Of a stretch of DNA of 13,057 nt, positions 1 to 7,750 are shown piece after piece. Numbering within the stretch: the first letter of the stretch is position 1; the number at the start of each line of letters is the position of its first letter. Below the pieces are notes generated by a model, which saw only the letters and a list, made by a program, of their open reading frames with translations, had not been told where the DNA came from and made no database searches. This DNA comes from Marinospirillum sp. (GTDB lineage Bacteria; Pseudomonadota; Gammaproteobacteria; Pseudomonadales; Halomonadaceae): the NCBI RefSeq assembly GCF_014859565.1, contig NZ_JACUUA010000089.1, positions 1 to 13,057 on the forward strand, written 5' to 3'. Made by a program: the position numbers and the translations under genes.

Positions 1-2
1 TG

Positions 3-3000
3 CTGGGTATTTATCTGGCACTGCGCTCTCCCTTGCTGGAAACCCATATCTGGCCACGCCTGCAGCCGCTGATTGCTGAACAGACAGGTTTTAACGTTCA
101 GCTGCAGCGCTTGAGAGTTGATCTACTGCGCTCTATCCAGCTAGAAGGCATCAGTGTTTCGCAGCAGAACACCGATTGTAGTGATTTCAACCTGACACTG
201 GCACAAGTGCAGCTGGATTTTAAACTCCTGCCACTGCTGCAAAAACACCTTCATATCAACCAGCTGCTTGTTAAAGATCTGGAGATGAACGGTTGTTTGA
301 TGCTGGATCTGGATCAACAGGCAACCACTGACCCAGCAGACTCTCCACCCACCGATTTACAACAACCTCTGGCTCAATTGACCCAACTGCTGGAAGATCC
401 GCCCCTGAGTTTGGATATCCACAATTTGCAGCTGGATAACATCCTGATTGACCTTGAGATACGCGAACGCCAGCAACAACTGCTTGCCCATTGGACGGGT
501 GAGGTCAATCTGAGTGCTGAGTCTTATTGGAACGATAACGGTATAAAAGCACAAATCACCTCAAAGGTGGATTCAGCTCAACCCCTGCAACTACAACTTG
601 TTCAGCAGGATCAGTTACAACTGGCAGCTTTAATCCAGTTACAGCTGGGTATTGATCTGGTTCTGCAACGGGATAACCATCACTGGCAGCTGGATCTGCA
701 GCCCTTGCAACTGGATCTTGATCTGCAACAAGTACAGCTGGATCTGCAACAACCCGGCCAGTCCTTGCAGCTGCACTGGCCGGATTACCAATTAAGGCTT
801 CTGGGTGGCATGCATACCAGGCTGCCGGCTACTGACGCTACAAGCTGGCCGCTGCAACTGCACTGGCAAATACACAGCCAGCTACCCACTGCCGGATTGG
901 TGTTTAATGCCGATGACCTGCAACTGGATACCCAGCTGCAACATCAGTTAAACACCACCCTCTCCGGTGAAATTAACCTGCTGGATCTTCTGCTGGATCA
1001 ACTATTGCTGGACGTGGCGTTATTACAGCGTCTGGATGAAGTGCAACTGCAACTGGCTGATGAGCAGTATCAAATTGGACAAACAGAGCTTCAACTGAAT
1101 GCCCTCAGTCAGCCACTCAGTAAAGAAGGCACCCTGGATGCCGATCTCCAACTGACGGTTAAACAGCTACAAAGTCAGCTGAGCGACCAGCCGCTGGATA
1201 TTAAACAACAGTTACAACTCCAGCTGCAGCAGGATCTTTCCAGCGCCCAACTGCTGGCTCAACTGCAGCTGAATCAACTGGATCTGCTGGATTTAAAACT
1301 ACAGCTGGAAAACCTGCCACAACAGCTCAGCCTGATGCCTCAACTACAGCTCAATTTGCCGACAAAACTGGCAGGGATTTTTCCTGCAGCAGAACCTTTA
1401 TTACAACTGGGTGATCTCAAACTGGATCTGGAAGGACAGACAAGAGTTCAACATCAACAAAATCTGATTGAAGCCCTTGCCAGCAATGAGCTGGTTGCAC
1501 AACTCAGCAACCAGTATCAGCTGCAAATCAGCCAGTTGCCCGGTACAGCAGTGGATCAAGGACTAGTATTGCAGCACCCCTTGGATATCAACCTGCAACT
1601 ACACAGCCCCTACCCGGCTATCCAGCCAGATATCAAACTGAGTGTGCAAAGTGGTGGTGTGCAATACCCGCCCTTGTTGCAACCTCTGCCATTTAACCTG
1701 CAACTGGCAACATTACTGAATGGGGCACTGACACAGCTGACCACCGATCTTCAGCTAGCGTTGAACAACCAGCCTTTGATTGACTGGCAACTGACCCTGG
1801 ATGATCAGCCCCAGAAATTATCACTGGATAGTCGCCTGAATCTTAACCTGAATCCGGAGTTAAAAGATTACCTTGCTGAACTGGCACCACTTGATCCGCT
1901 GGGCAGGTTACAACTGAACAAACACCTTGAGCTGACCCTGTTACACCCAGCAACCAGCGTGCAAACACTGGATTTTACTCAGCAGCCAGATATACAGGCT
2001 GAATGGATCCTGAATACCACTGGCAAGGGTATACCTGCTTTCAAGGTTGAAGACACTGACTCAGTCAGTATCAATCTTGATGCTTTGATTTTCCCCCTGC
2101 ACCTGAGCGGCCAGGCTCGTTTGCTGGATAATGGCACTAACCTTGCTCTGCAGAACCTGTGGTTAAAATCCGGGAATGGTTGGCTGGAGCAGCAACTTCA
2201 CGGACAACTGGCTTTGGATGGACAAACAGCTCAGATCAGTGGCAATACTCGGATCACACCAAACAAAGACCTGTTGGATGGACTGGATATAGCCACCAGT
2301 GGCCATCTGCAGCTGCCTTGGCGTATCACCTTGGTGGATGGTGAAATTTTCTCCTTGAACGCCACTGCAGACTTTCATGATCTATCTTTACAACTGTATG
2401 ATTTTTCAGTGGAAGGACTGAATGGACAGATAAAACTGGATCAGGAATTATTACTGACCCCGGATGGTGATATTGCCTTCCGTTACCTGCTGACTCCAGA
2501 AGCCTTCCAGCGTGTTGACTTTAACCGTATGGAACCCTATCTGGGTGAATCCCGTGACATCAGCTTTAAACAATTAAAAATTGGTGAGCTATCCATCGGG
2601 CCACTTCATGCCACCCTGCCCATCCAGCAGAATCTGTTCAGACTGCAACAATTTAATCTGGGATTATTTGATGGTGACATGACCGGACAATTTTATCTGG
2701 ATGCCACACCGGGAGCCTGGCGTATCGGGCTGCTCAGTCGCATCACACGCCTGGATTTACGCCAACTGCTGCCTGTTACACGAGTCGGTGGTTATGCCCC
2801 GGTCAGTGCCCGCACAGCCATCGAGTTTGATTTGAACCAACGGCTGCTGGAAGGGCGTATTGATATTACCGACATCAATCGTACCCAACTGTTGCAGCTC
2901 CTGGATATCATCGACCCGGATCATCTTGACCCCCAGATGAATACCGTACGCTCCGCACTGCGACTGGCCCATCCTCGCTGGATCAGTGCGGAAATGGAGT

Positions 3001-3140
3001 ACGGACGGATGCATCTGACCTTTGGTCTGTCACTTTTTGCTGAACCCCTGCGAGTACGTGGACTCCCTCTCAGTCAGATTATTGAACGTTTCGGAGAAGA
3101 AACGCTGATCCTGACAGATCAACTACCACTGGAGAAATAA
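3..3140 (+). CDS. AsmA/YdbH-like repeating beta-groove envelope protein, 5'-truncated by window edge
   Basis: Seen: the frame is open from base 3 with no stop, so 1045 residues are present and the true start lies outside the window. The TTG at 33 is internal. The first residues (LGIYLALRSP) look like the end of an N-terminal membrane anchor, followed by a 'TGFNVQLQRLRV...IQLEGI' stretch typical of AsmA-like proteins. Most of the chain alternates hydrophobic and polar residues in Leu/Gln-rich strands (LQLDLQ-type), as expected for a long lipid-binding beta groove. The C-terminal part is more conserved-looking: FDGDMTGQFYL, then GRIDITDINRTQLL near residue 951, and few low-complexity strands. 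Known: AsmA-clan proteins such as YdbH, YhdP and TamB are anchored in the inner membrane, span the periplasm and move phospholipids. Inferred: this protein does a similar job with the two downstream exported proteins. It is larger than E. coli YdbH (about 880 residues). Family membership is fairly likely; YdbH orthology is not proven. Confidence 0.72.
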   Translation: MGIYLALRSPLLETHIWPRLQPLIAEQTGFNVQLQRLRVDLLRSIQLEGISVSQQNTDCSDFNLTLAQVQLDFKLLPLLQKHLHINQLLVKDLEMNGCLMLDLDQQATTDPADSPPTDLQQPLAQLTQLLEDPPLSLDIHNLQLDNILIDLEIRERQQQLLAHWTGEVNLSAESYWNDNGIKAQITSKVDSAQPLQLQLVQQDQLQLAALIQLQLGIDLVLQRDNHHWQLDLQPLQLDLDLQQVQLDLQQPGQSLQLHWPDYQLRLLGGMHTRLPATDATSWPLQLHWQIHSQLPTAGLVFNADDLQLDTQLQHQLNTTLSGEINLLDLLLDQLLLDVALLQRLDEVQLQLADEQYQIGQTELQLNALSQPLSKEGTLDADLQLTVKQLQSQLSDQPLDIKQQLQLQLQQDLSSAQLLAQLQLNQLDLLDLKLQLENLPQQLSLMPQLQLNLPTKLAGIFPAAEPLLQLGDLKLDLEGQTRVQHQQNLIEALASNELVAQLSNQYQLQISQLPGTAVDQGLVLQHPLDINLQLHSPYPAIQPDIKLSVQSGGVQYPPLLQPLPFNLQLATLLNGALTQLTTDLQLALNNQPLIDWQLTLDDQPQKLSLDSRLNLNLNPELKDYLAELAPLDPLGRLQLNKHLELTLLHPATSVQTLDFTQQPDIQAEWILNTTGKGIPAFKVEDTDSVSINLDALIFPLHLSGQARLLDNGTNLALQNLWLKSGNGWLEQQLHGQLALDGQTAQISGNTRITPNKDLLDGLDIATSGHLQLPWRITLVDGEIFSLNATADFHDLSLQLYDFSVEGLNGQIKLDQELLLTPDGDIAFRYLLTPEAFQRVDFNRMEPYLGESRDISFKQLKIGELSIGPLHATLPIQQNLFRLQQFNLGLFDGDMTGQFYLDATPGAWRIGLLSRITRLDLRQLLPVTRVGGYAPVSARTAIEFDLNQRLLEGRIDITDINRTQLLQLLDIIDPDHLDPQMNTVRSALRLAHPRWISAEMEYGRMHLTFGLSLFAEPLRVRGLPLSQIIERFGEETLILTDQLPLEK
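687..748 (+). repeat. In-frame direct repeat inside the AsmA-like gene
   Basis: The 14-base unit CAGCTGGATCTGCA occurs exactly at 687-700 and 735-748, 48 bases (16 codons) apart and in the same reading frame. A related CAACTGGATCT copy lies between them at about 708-718. It encodes repeated QLDLQ strands. This reflects the low-complexity beta-strand code of the protein rather than a mobile or regulatory element, but it is a place where slippage or recombination could change groove length. Confidence 0.6.
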
Positions 3141-3142
3141 AC

Positions 3143-3418
3143 ATGCTTTTACGTTTACTGATAACTGGAGTACTTCTGGGTAACCTAACCGGTTGTGGTG
3201 GTTGGTTAAGCTCTATGGTGCCGGATGTTTATCTGGTTGATCGTCAGACTGTTATGGAGGCCGATGCAGCAGGTGAATGGCCGCAGTTGGAACAGCGCCT
3301 GCGCCAGCAATTGCATAATGGCCCTCTGCCTTATGCTGGGCTGGATGAAAACCTTGATCAGCAGCCCGGTTTTCAGGTTCTCAATGCTGAATACCCGCTA
3401 TCTTCCAGTCAACGCTAA
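3143..3418 (+). CDS. Small lipoprotein of the envelope operon
   Basis: A 91-residue protein with a clear lipoprotein signal: short charged start, hydrophobic core, and lipobox L15-T16-G17-C18, giving a mature chain of about 74 residues beginning Cys-Gly-Gly. There is no Asp at +2, so sorting to the outer membrane is expected. The mature part contains VYLVDRQTVMEADAAGEWP followed by a short charged helix (QLEQRLRQQL). The start ATG lies 2 bases after the stop of the AsmA-like gene, with GGAG at 3131-3134 eight bases upstream, so the two are almost certainly co-translated. Known: E. coli YdbH works with the small outer-membrane lipoprotein YnbE, which docks on its C-terminus. Inferred by position and size only: this could be the outer-membrane docking partner. 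It has no obvious sequence likeness to YnbE or to YdbL/DUF1318. Confidence 0.85.
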   Translation: MLLRLLITGVLLGNLTGCGGWLSSMVPDVYLVDRQTVMEADAAGEWPQLEQRLRQQLHNGPLPYAGLDENLDQQPGFQVLNAEYPLSSSQR

Positions 3419-3433
3419 ACCCAGGAAATCACC

Positions 3434-6400
3434 ATGCCCAGGATAAAAATAACCCTAGGACTGCTATTGGGTGCCAGCCTGTTACCGGGTAGCCCGCTAC
3501 AAGCCAATCCAACCGATTGGCGCAACAACAGGGTATTACCGCTGGAAAGAGTCACTGTAGGCCCATCAGACAATTATCAGGCTCGAATGAATACAGCTAC
3601 GAGGCAGCTGGTTTATACCCGTAGCCAGAACCTTATCTCAGCCATCTGGTTGCAACAGCTGGATATTGGCACAGGACGACCCCTGCTTCCTGCTGATCAC
3701 GACAGCAAAGATCCAGCCATCTCACCTGATGGTCAACAGCTGGCGATGACCCTGTTCCGCTTTGATGCCCCCGGTGACATTTGTATTCAGCCACTGCCAG
3801 AAGGCACCTTAAGCTGCCTGCAACAACCCGGAAGCAGGGAATGGTCACCCTTCTGGATCAACAATCAGCAACTGGGTTACCTGCAAACCCATCCTTTGAC
3901 TCGTCAGACTGAATTAAAAATCCATCACATCAGCAGCAAGCAGGACACCAGTCTGCTGCAAGGTAATATTTCGGCACCCGCAGCCAGCAGTGATGGCCAG
4001 TGGCTGGTTTATCATCGTCGTGACACTGCGGCAACAACCGGCTTGTACCTCTACAACCTGCATCAACAACAGGAGCTGGGTCCACTGCAGTTCGATCTAC
4101 CCGGCATCAGCAGCCATGCCCGTATCGACAGCCAGACGGGTATGCTTTATTTCAGTCATTACATGAATGACACCAGCGCAGACCAGCAGATTGATGCAGA
4201 AGACCACAGCGTTATATTCCGCCTGCCACTGCAGCAGGCACTGGACTTGAACAAGACCTCACTGCCTGAACAGCTCACCTCACTTGAACACAACTGCAAC
4301 TTCCCGGAGCTGACCTCTGAGCACCTTTATGTCACCTGTGCCTATGAAGGTTCACTGGATACCTACCGATTACCACTCAGCGGCCAGATTCCCAGCCATT
4401 GGCAAGCAGCAGAACTGAGTCAGGCACAGCAACATGCCAGCAGTTATCAACAGCGGCTGCTGTTGCTGAATGCGTTGCGTCTCCGCACTGAAGATAACGG
4501 TATAACTATCCTGGAGCGCCAGCTAAGCAACCATTTGTCTTTAAAAGAATTCACCGCTGCTCAATATTATGTCAATCATCTGCAGCAGGCTTACCGCAAC
4601 AATCAACCAGAACTGACCGATTTTTATCTTAATCTTGACCAGCTGCTACAGCTCCTGTCACTGCATCAGCAGCAACCTCCAGGTATCCTGACGGTAGATT
4701 TCCGTCAAACCCTCGAAACCAAACAGCAGCAGCTGCAGCCCTCACCAAACCAGGGTAGTGCTCCTCTCTTTGCAGCCTGGTTTCAATACCTGCTGGGTAA
4801 CCATCAGCAAGCCCGGCAGCTGCTGCCCCATCTGCAAACGGCACAACACCCGTTACAGGCCGCCTTATTGCTGGATCTTTCACTACAGCTGCACAAAGAC
4901 CAGCCACAAGCCTTACGCCAGCTACTGTTACAAGCCAGCCAGTCGGAGCAATTAAATGCTGACGGACGGCTTTTTTATGCCTTCAATTGGCTGAAACACT
5001 TAACATCTGCGTTAACGCCTGCTGAACAGGAACCGATAATCCAAGCTGCACTGCAGAACACCACCGATCCAAGGGTCAACCGATTATTCCGTAATGAACT
5101 GGATTTGTTGGCTCTGGCTAAAACTCGTGATGTGGCAGAAGAACGTCAGATCTATCAACGCCTGAGCCAGGCATTAAAAGTTTCACCGGAGGATATTTTA
5201 TGGCGACGTTTTGCTCATATTCGTGCCATTCAGGTAATGGGGCTGGCGGAGAAGTACGACTTCATGGAGCTGATGTCACGCCACTGGCTGACAGCAACAC
5301 GCCTGACTGAACCGGGATTTGCAGCAACAGCAGAACAGTACGGCGCCATCAACCTTGCCCGGGGTTATGGCAGCCTGCAACAGGCGCAGTACAACACCGC
5401 GCTGAATACTTTTTACACCGTCACTCGCCAGACCTCTGACCCGGAGGCACTCTATCAACTGCTGCTGATTGGTTTACAGCTGGATTCCAGCCTGACAGAG
5501 CGAATGCAGCGCCTGCTGGAGCAACTGGAAGCAGAACAGCTGCTGGGTGCCAATCGTCACTATGTTGCAGCCCTACGGACAATACTGGAGCACCCTCAGC
5601 CAGATGACAAACAACTGCAACAAGCCGCTGAACAACTACAACAACATCAAGCACCGGGCATCAACCGAGGTGCTGCTGATCTGTTAACCGGCAGTATTCA
5701 TCACCGCCGCTTGCGGCTATCCAGCAAGGGTTACAGCCATGACCAACAGCTTTATCAGTTAGCCCACTACCACTACATGCGGGGGCTGGATCTTGCTTAC
5801 AGCAATCCACGAACCCAGGCAGCGCTGCTGGAGAACCTGGGGCAATTGCATTTCACCGTACGGAATTACGGCCTGGCTGCTGATTTTTTTGCCCAGCGCC
5901 TGCAGTTTCCTTTTTTACAACCAGAGGATGAAATCTGGCTCCGCTGGCGTTATGCCCGGGCGCTTTATTACAGTAACCGCATGGCAACTGCAGCGGATCA
6001 AGCCATGCTTGCCCAACAGCTAGGTGAGCGCCTGAAAACTCCTCAACAACCGGCGTTGCTCGAAAGATCTGCTTTTTATGCCCTGCAGGCCGGACGTTAT
6101 GAACAGTCCATCCAGGCCTATCAACAACTGTTACAGCAGCAAACTCTGGAACCCGTTAATCAAACCCGTGCTCGATTCAGCTTGGCTTATGCCCTGCTCA
6201 AACAAGGACAGCAACAGGCTGCCAAACAGCTCTACCAGCAAGTTTTGCAGGATCTACCCGACCTTGGTGCTGGATCAACCACAGCAGACCGCCTACTGGC
6301 ATTTCAGCCGCGCAGACTGGAACTGCAAAGTTACGGTTTTCTTGCCCAACTGGCTGAGCAACCGGAGGAACGGCTGAAGTGGCAACAACAACGCCTTGCG

Positions 6401-6946
6401 CTGTTGCAACAAATGAAATCAGACGATTTGCGTTACGGCTTTGATGAACAAGGGCGTTTATCCCAGCTGATCCAAACCCGCCTGCAACTGGCAGTAACTC
6501 AGGAAGAGCTGCAACAGCAGCCTGATATGGTAATCAACCTACAGCAGACTCTGAATGTTCTGCTGGAATGGCAAAACAACGGCAGCAGCCTTGCCAGCCA
6601 ACCGGTACTACAAAGCCTTTATAACTATCTGCAACTCGCTGCGGACTACCCACAGGCATTCAGTGAAGAACCCAAAACACTAAAACCTCTGCTACAGGCA
6701 GTACAAAGCGAGCTAACTGTTGAACCCTTCACTCCGCCAACCAATCAGGCACAACAGCTGAAACTGCAGCTGCTGCTGGAGCATTATCATTTCCGCAGAG
6801 GGGAGCAGGACATCACTGAGTTAAAACAAAAGCTACAGACACTGCAGAGTGATGAACGCTGGACAGGTTTAGTGGATTCAAGGCCGGATTTGTATTTGGA
6901 GCTGGAAGAACTGGCTGCGGGTATTCTGTCCCGCAGTGTGAATTAG
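3434..6946 (+). CDS. Exported TolB/PD40 beta-propeller plus TPR-like protein, 1170 aa
   Basis: The start ATG has AGGA at 3423-3426, seven bases upstream, and lies 15 bases after the lipoprotein stop. Residues 1-24 form a signal peptide (hydrophobic core, probable cleavage after LQA), so the protein is periplasmic or bound to the outer membrane. Residues about 35-320 hold propeller blades of PD40/TolB type: AISPDGQQLAM (95-105), EWSPFWINNQQLGYL (136-150), AASSDGQWLVY (183-193), and blades around 228-265 and 283-315. Residues 246-257 (DTSADQQIDAED) form an EF-hand/dockerin-like calcium loop in one blade. Four cysteines (117, 128, 288, 302) fit periplasmic disulfides. From about 340 to the end it is helical and Gln-rich with TPR-like units, best seen at 634-680, 795-860 and 878-940. 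TolB-type propellers and TPRs bind proteins, so a scaffold or assembly role for the AsmA-like bridge is inferred. No enzyme motif is visible. Confidence 0.83.
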   Translation: MPRIKITLGLLLGASLLPGSPLQANPTDWRNNRVLPLERVTVGPSDNYQARMNTATRQLVYTRSQNLISAIWLQQLDIGTGRPLLPADHDSKDPAISPDGQQLAMTLFRFDAPGDICIQPLPEGTLSCLQQPGSREWSPFWINNQQLGYLQTHPLTRQTELKIHHISSKQDTSLLQGNISAPAASSDGQWLVYHRRDTAATTGLYLYNLHQQQELGPLQFDLPGISSHARIDSQTGMLYFSHYMNDTSADQQIDAEDHSVIFRLPLQQALDLNKTSLPEQLTSLEHNCNFPELTSEHLYVTCAYEGSLDTYRLPLSGQIPSHWQAAELSQAQQHASSYQQRLLLLNALRLRTEDNGITILERQLSNHLSLKEFTAAQYYVNHLQQAYRNNQPELTDFYLNLDQLLQLLSLHQQQPPGILTVDFRQTLETKQQQLQPSPNQGSAPLFAAWFQYLLGNHQQARQLLPHLQTAQHPLQAALLLDLSLQLHKDQPQALRQLLLQASQSEQLNADGRLFYAFNWLKHLTSALTPAEQEPIIQAALQNTTDPRVNRLFRNELDLLALAKTRDVAEERQIYQRLSQALKVSPEDILWRRFAHIRAIQVMGLAEKYDFMELMSRHWLTATRLTEPGFAATAEQYGAINLARGYGSLQQAQYNTALNTFYTVTRQTSDPEALYQLLLIGLQLDSSLTERMQRLLEQLEAEQLLGANRHYVAALRTILEHPQPDDKQLQQAAEQLQQHQAPGINRGAADLLTGSIHHRRLRLSSKGYSHDQQLYQLAHYHYMRGLDLAYSNPRTQAALLENLGQLHFTVRNYGLAADFFAQRLQFPFLQPEDEIWLRWRYARALYYSNRMATAADQAMLAQQLGERLKTPQQPALLERSAFYALQAGRYEQSIQAYQQLLQQQTLEPVNQTRARFSLAYALLKQGQQQAAKQLYQQVLQDLPDLGAGSTTADRLLAFQPRRLELQSYGFLAQLAEQPEERLKWQQQRLALLQQMKSDDLRYGFDEQGRLSQLIQTRLQLAVTQEELQQQPDMVINLQQTLNVLLEWQNNGSSLASQPVLQSLYNYLQLAADYPQAFSEEPKTLKPLLQAVQSELTVEPFTPPTNQAQQLKLQLLLEHYHFRRGEQDITELKQKLQTLQSDERWTGLVDSRPDLYLELEELAAGILSRSVN
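6915..6936. repeat. Hairpin at the 3' end of the propeller-TPR gene
   Basis: Perfect 7-bp inverted repeat CTGCGGG (6915-6921) / CCCGCAG (6930-6936) with an 8-base loop, inside the last codons of the propeller-TPR gene. On the + strand it is followed by only weakly T-rich sequence (TTAGTCTTGT). The A8 run at 6953-6960 would read as T8 on the - strand, but there it precedes the hairpin. It may help end or protect the convergent transcripts but is not a standard intrinsic terminator. Confidence 0.4.
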
Positions 6947-6968
6947 TCTTGTAAAAAAAAGAGAGGAG

Positions 6969-7247
6969 TTAACCCAGCACCCAACCGGAGCTGATCAGGG
7001 TTTCGTGATGTTCGTAATATTTGGGCGGTTCAAGATCACACTTATTCAGCAGAATTAATCCTTCCTGAATATCAGACAACTCCAGATAACCTTCACTGCC
7101 ATTAATGTGCCGCAGGTGAATACGCTGACCCTGCTGTACAGGAAACAACTGATTCTCAAAAGCGGTGCGGGTGGCGTTCACTTCTTCATAACTCCAGCCT
7201 GTTGCGGCAAGGCTAAAGGTGAATACGGGTTGATGTAAACTACTCAT
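6969..7247 (-). CDS. Orphan 92-residue protein of unknown function
   Basis: I do not recognise this family. The start is well supported: ATG at 7247 with AAGGAGT (7254-7260) six bases upstream. The product is soluble, with no signal peptide, membrane segment or metal motif. Visible features are an N-terminal stretch with FTFSLAATGWSYEEVN, a basic patch (QRIHLRHING), an acidic centre (YLELSDIQEGLILL) and a His/Tyr-rich tail (PPKYYEHHETLISSGW) with a single Cys. It lies on the same strand as the chemosensory operon, about 110 bases past its last gene, and converges on the envelope operon with a 22-base gap. It could be a weakly linked last gene of the signalling operon or an independent unit; the latter is favoured by the intervening inverted repeat. 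Real coding is likely because of the strong ribosome binding site and because no gene lies opposite it. Confidence 0.72.
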   Translation of the reverse strand: MSSLHQPVFTFSLAATGWSYEEVNATRTAFENQLFPVQQGQRIHLRHINGSEGYLELSDIQEGLILLNKCDLEPPKYYEHHETLISSGWVLG

Positions 7248-7279
7248 CGGAATACTCCTTTTGTTTTTGTTCTGGAGTT

Positions 7280-7285
7280 TTTATA
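7280..7285 (-). promoter_or_regulatory. Possible -10 element for the orphan gene
   Basis: On the - strand TATAAA matches five of six bases of the sigma-70 -10 consensus and lies 32 bases upstream of the ATG at 7247, which fits a short leader containing the ribosome binding site. No convincing -35 hexamer is seen about 17 bases further upstream, so this is only a candidate. Confidence 0.25.
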
Positions 7286-7293
7286 GGCCGTTC

Positions 7294-7372
7294 CTGGCTC
7301 TGAGTCCCGCTGCAGCGCAACAACCAGCGGGTTTAATGAGCGGGTGTTTGACTCAGATCAAATATCGGCCAG
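7294..7372. repeat. Nested inverted repeats between the signalling operon and the orphan gene
   Basis: Three consecutive blocks on the left arm, CTGGC (7294-7298), CTGAGT (7300-7305) and CCCGCTG (7306-7312), each have a perfect reverse complement further right in the correct nested order: CAGCGGG (7325-7331), ACTCAG (7351-7356) and GCCAG (7368-7372). The right arm is interrupted by about 19 and 11 unpaired bases. On the + strand the structure runs into T8 at 7373-7380, inside the end of the CheW-like gene. A second AGCGGG at 7339-7344 could pair instead of the one at 7326-7331. It may act as a terminator-like or transcript-end structure; the bulges make it non-standard. Confidence 0.35.
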
Positions 7373-7750
7373 TTTTTTTTCAGCCAACTGACTCAGCAAT
7401 TTTGCATCCAGCAGGTTCAGCAGTTGCTGTTGATACCATGCCAAGGCTCTAAGCGGAGAAAACTCCAGGCGGGTCGCCAATATCGGTGGTAAAGGATGGA
7501 TATTCTCAATCTGTAGCTCAACCAGATCCATCTCTCCTGTCAGTCCCAGTAACCAGTCCCGATCCACACCTTGCAACTTCAGCCACTGGTCTGGCTGGCA
7601 AGCGGACTGACCCAACAGCACAGAAAAATCCATCACTTGGCTGCCCTGTGGCAGCGACTGGATACGTCCACGTCCGCGCACAGCACTGGATTCAATACCA
7701 TAAAGCTGTCCAGCCCAGGTGAAGATCACCACGGGTAACAGACGACTCAT
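7358..7750 (-). CDS. Shortened, divergent CheW-like adaptor
   Basis: A 130-residue protein whose ATG overlaps the stop of the preceding CheW gene by four bases (ATGA), with GAGGG (7756-7760) five bases upstream. The N-terminus (VVIFTWAGQLYGIES) resembles the first strands of a CheW domain. The C-terminal half (LVELQIENIHPLPP, then LALAWYQQQ-like strands and LLNLLDAKLL) matches the end of CheW, where 'ILDLxxLL' closes the second subdomain. The middle strand with the usual N-x-R-G motif, part of the receptor/kinase contact surface, is not found; only a shorter LPQGSQVMDFSVLLG segment stands there. Known: Wsp and Frz systems carry two CheW-type adaptors. Inferred: this is the second adaptor of the cluster, possibly with altered receptor or kinase binding. 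The family call rests on pattern similarity and position. Confidence 0.66.
   Translation of the reverse strand: MSRLLPVVIFTWAGQLYGIESSAVRGRGRIQSLPQGSQVMDFSVLLGQSACQPDQWLKLQGVDRDWLLGLTGEMDLVELQIENIHPLPPILATRLEFSPLRALAWYQQQLLNLLDAKLLSQLAEKKLADI

Noticed and set aside
33..35. TTG as the start of the AsmA-like gene
   Set aside because: The frame is open to the window edge and the ten residues before it look like the end of a membrane anchor, so the gene is truncated rather than starting here.
3225..3446. 73-codon frame overlapping the lipoprotein gene
   Set aside because: It overlaps both the lipoprotein and the next start in another frame and lacks a signal or motif; the lipoprotein has a lipobox and ribosome binding site.
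6953..6960. A8/T8 run as an intrinsic terminator
   Set aside because: On the - strand no hairpin precedes the T8; on the + strand the nearby hairpin is followed by A's, not T's.
7248..7357. Riboswitch or c-di-GMP-binding leader before the orphan gene
   Set aside because: The stem blocks do not match the conserved GEMM pattern I know, and the span near the start is only a short A-rich leader.
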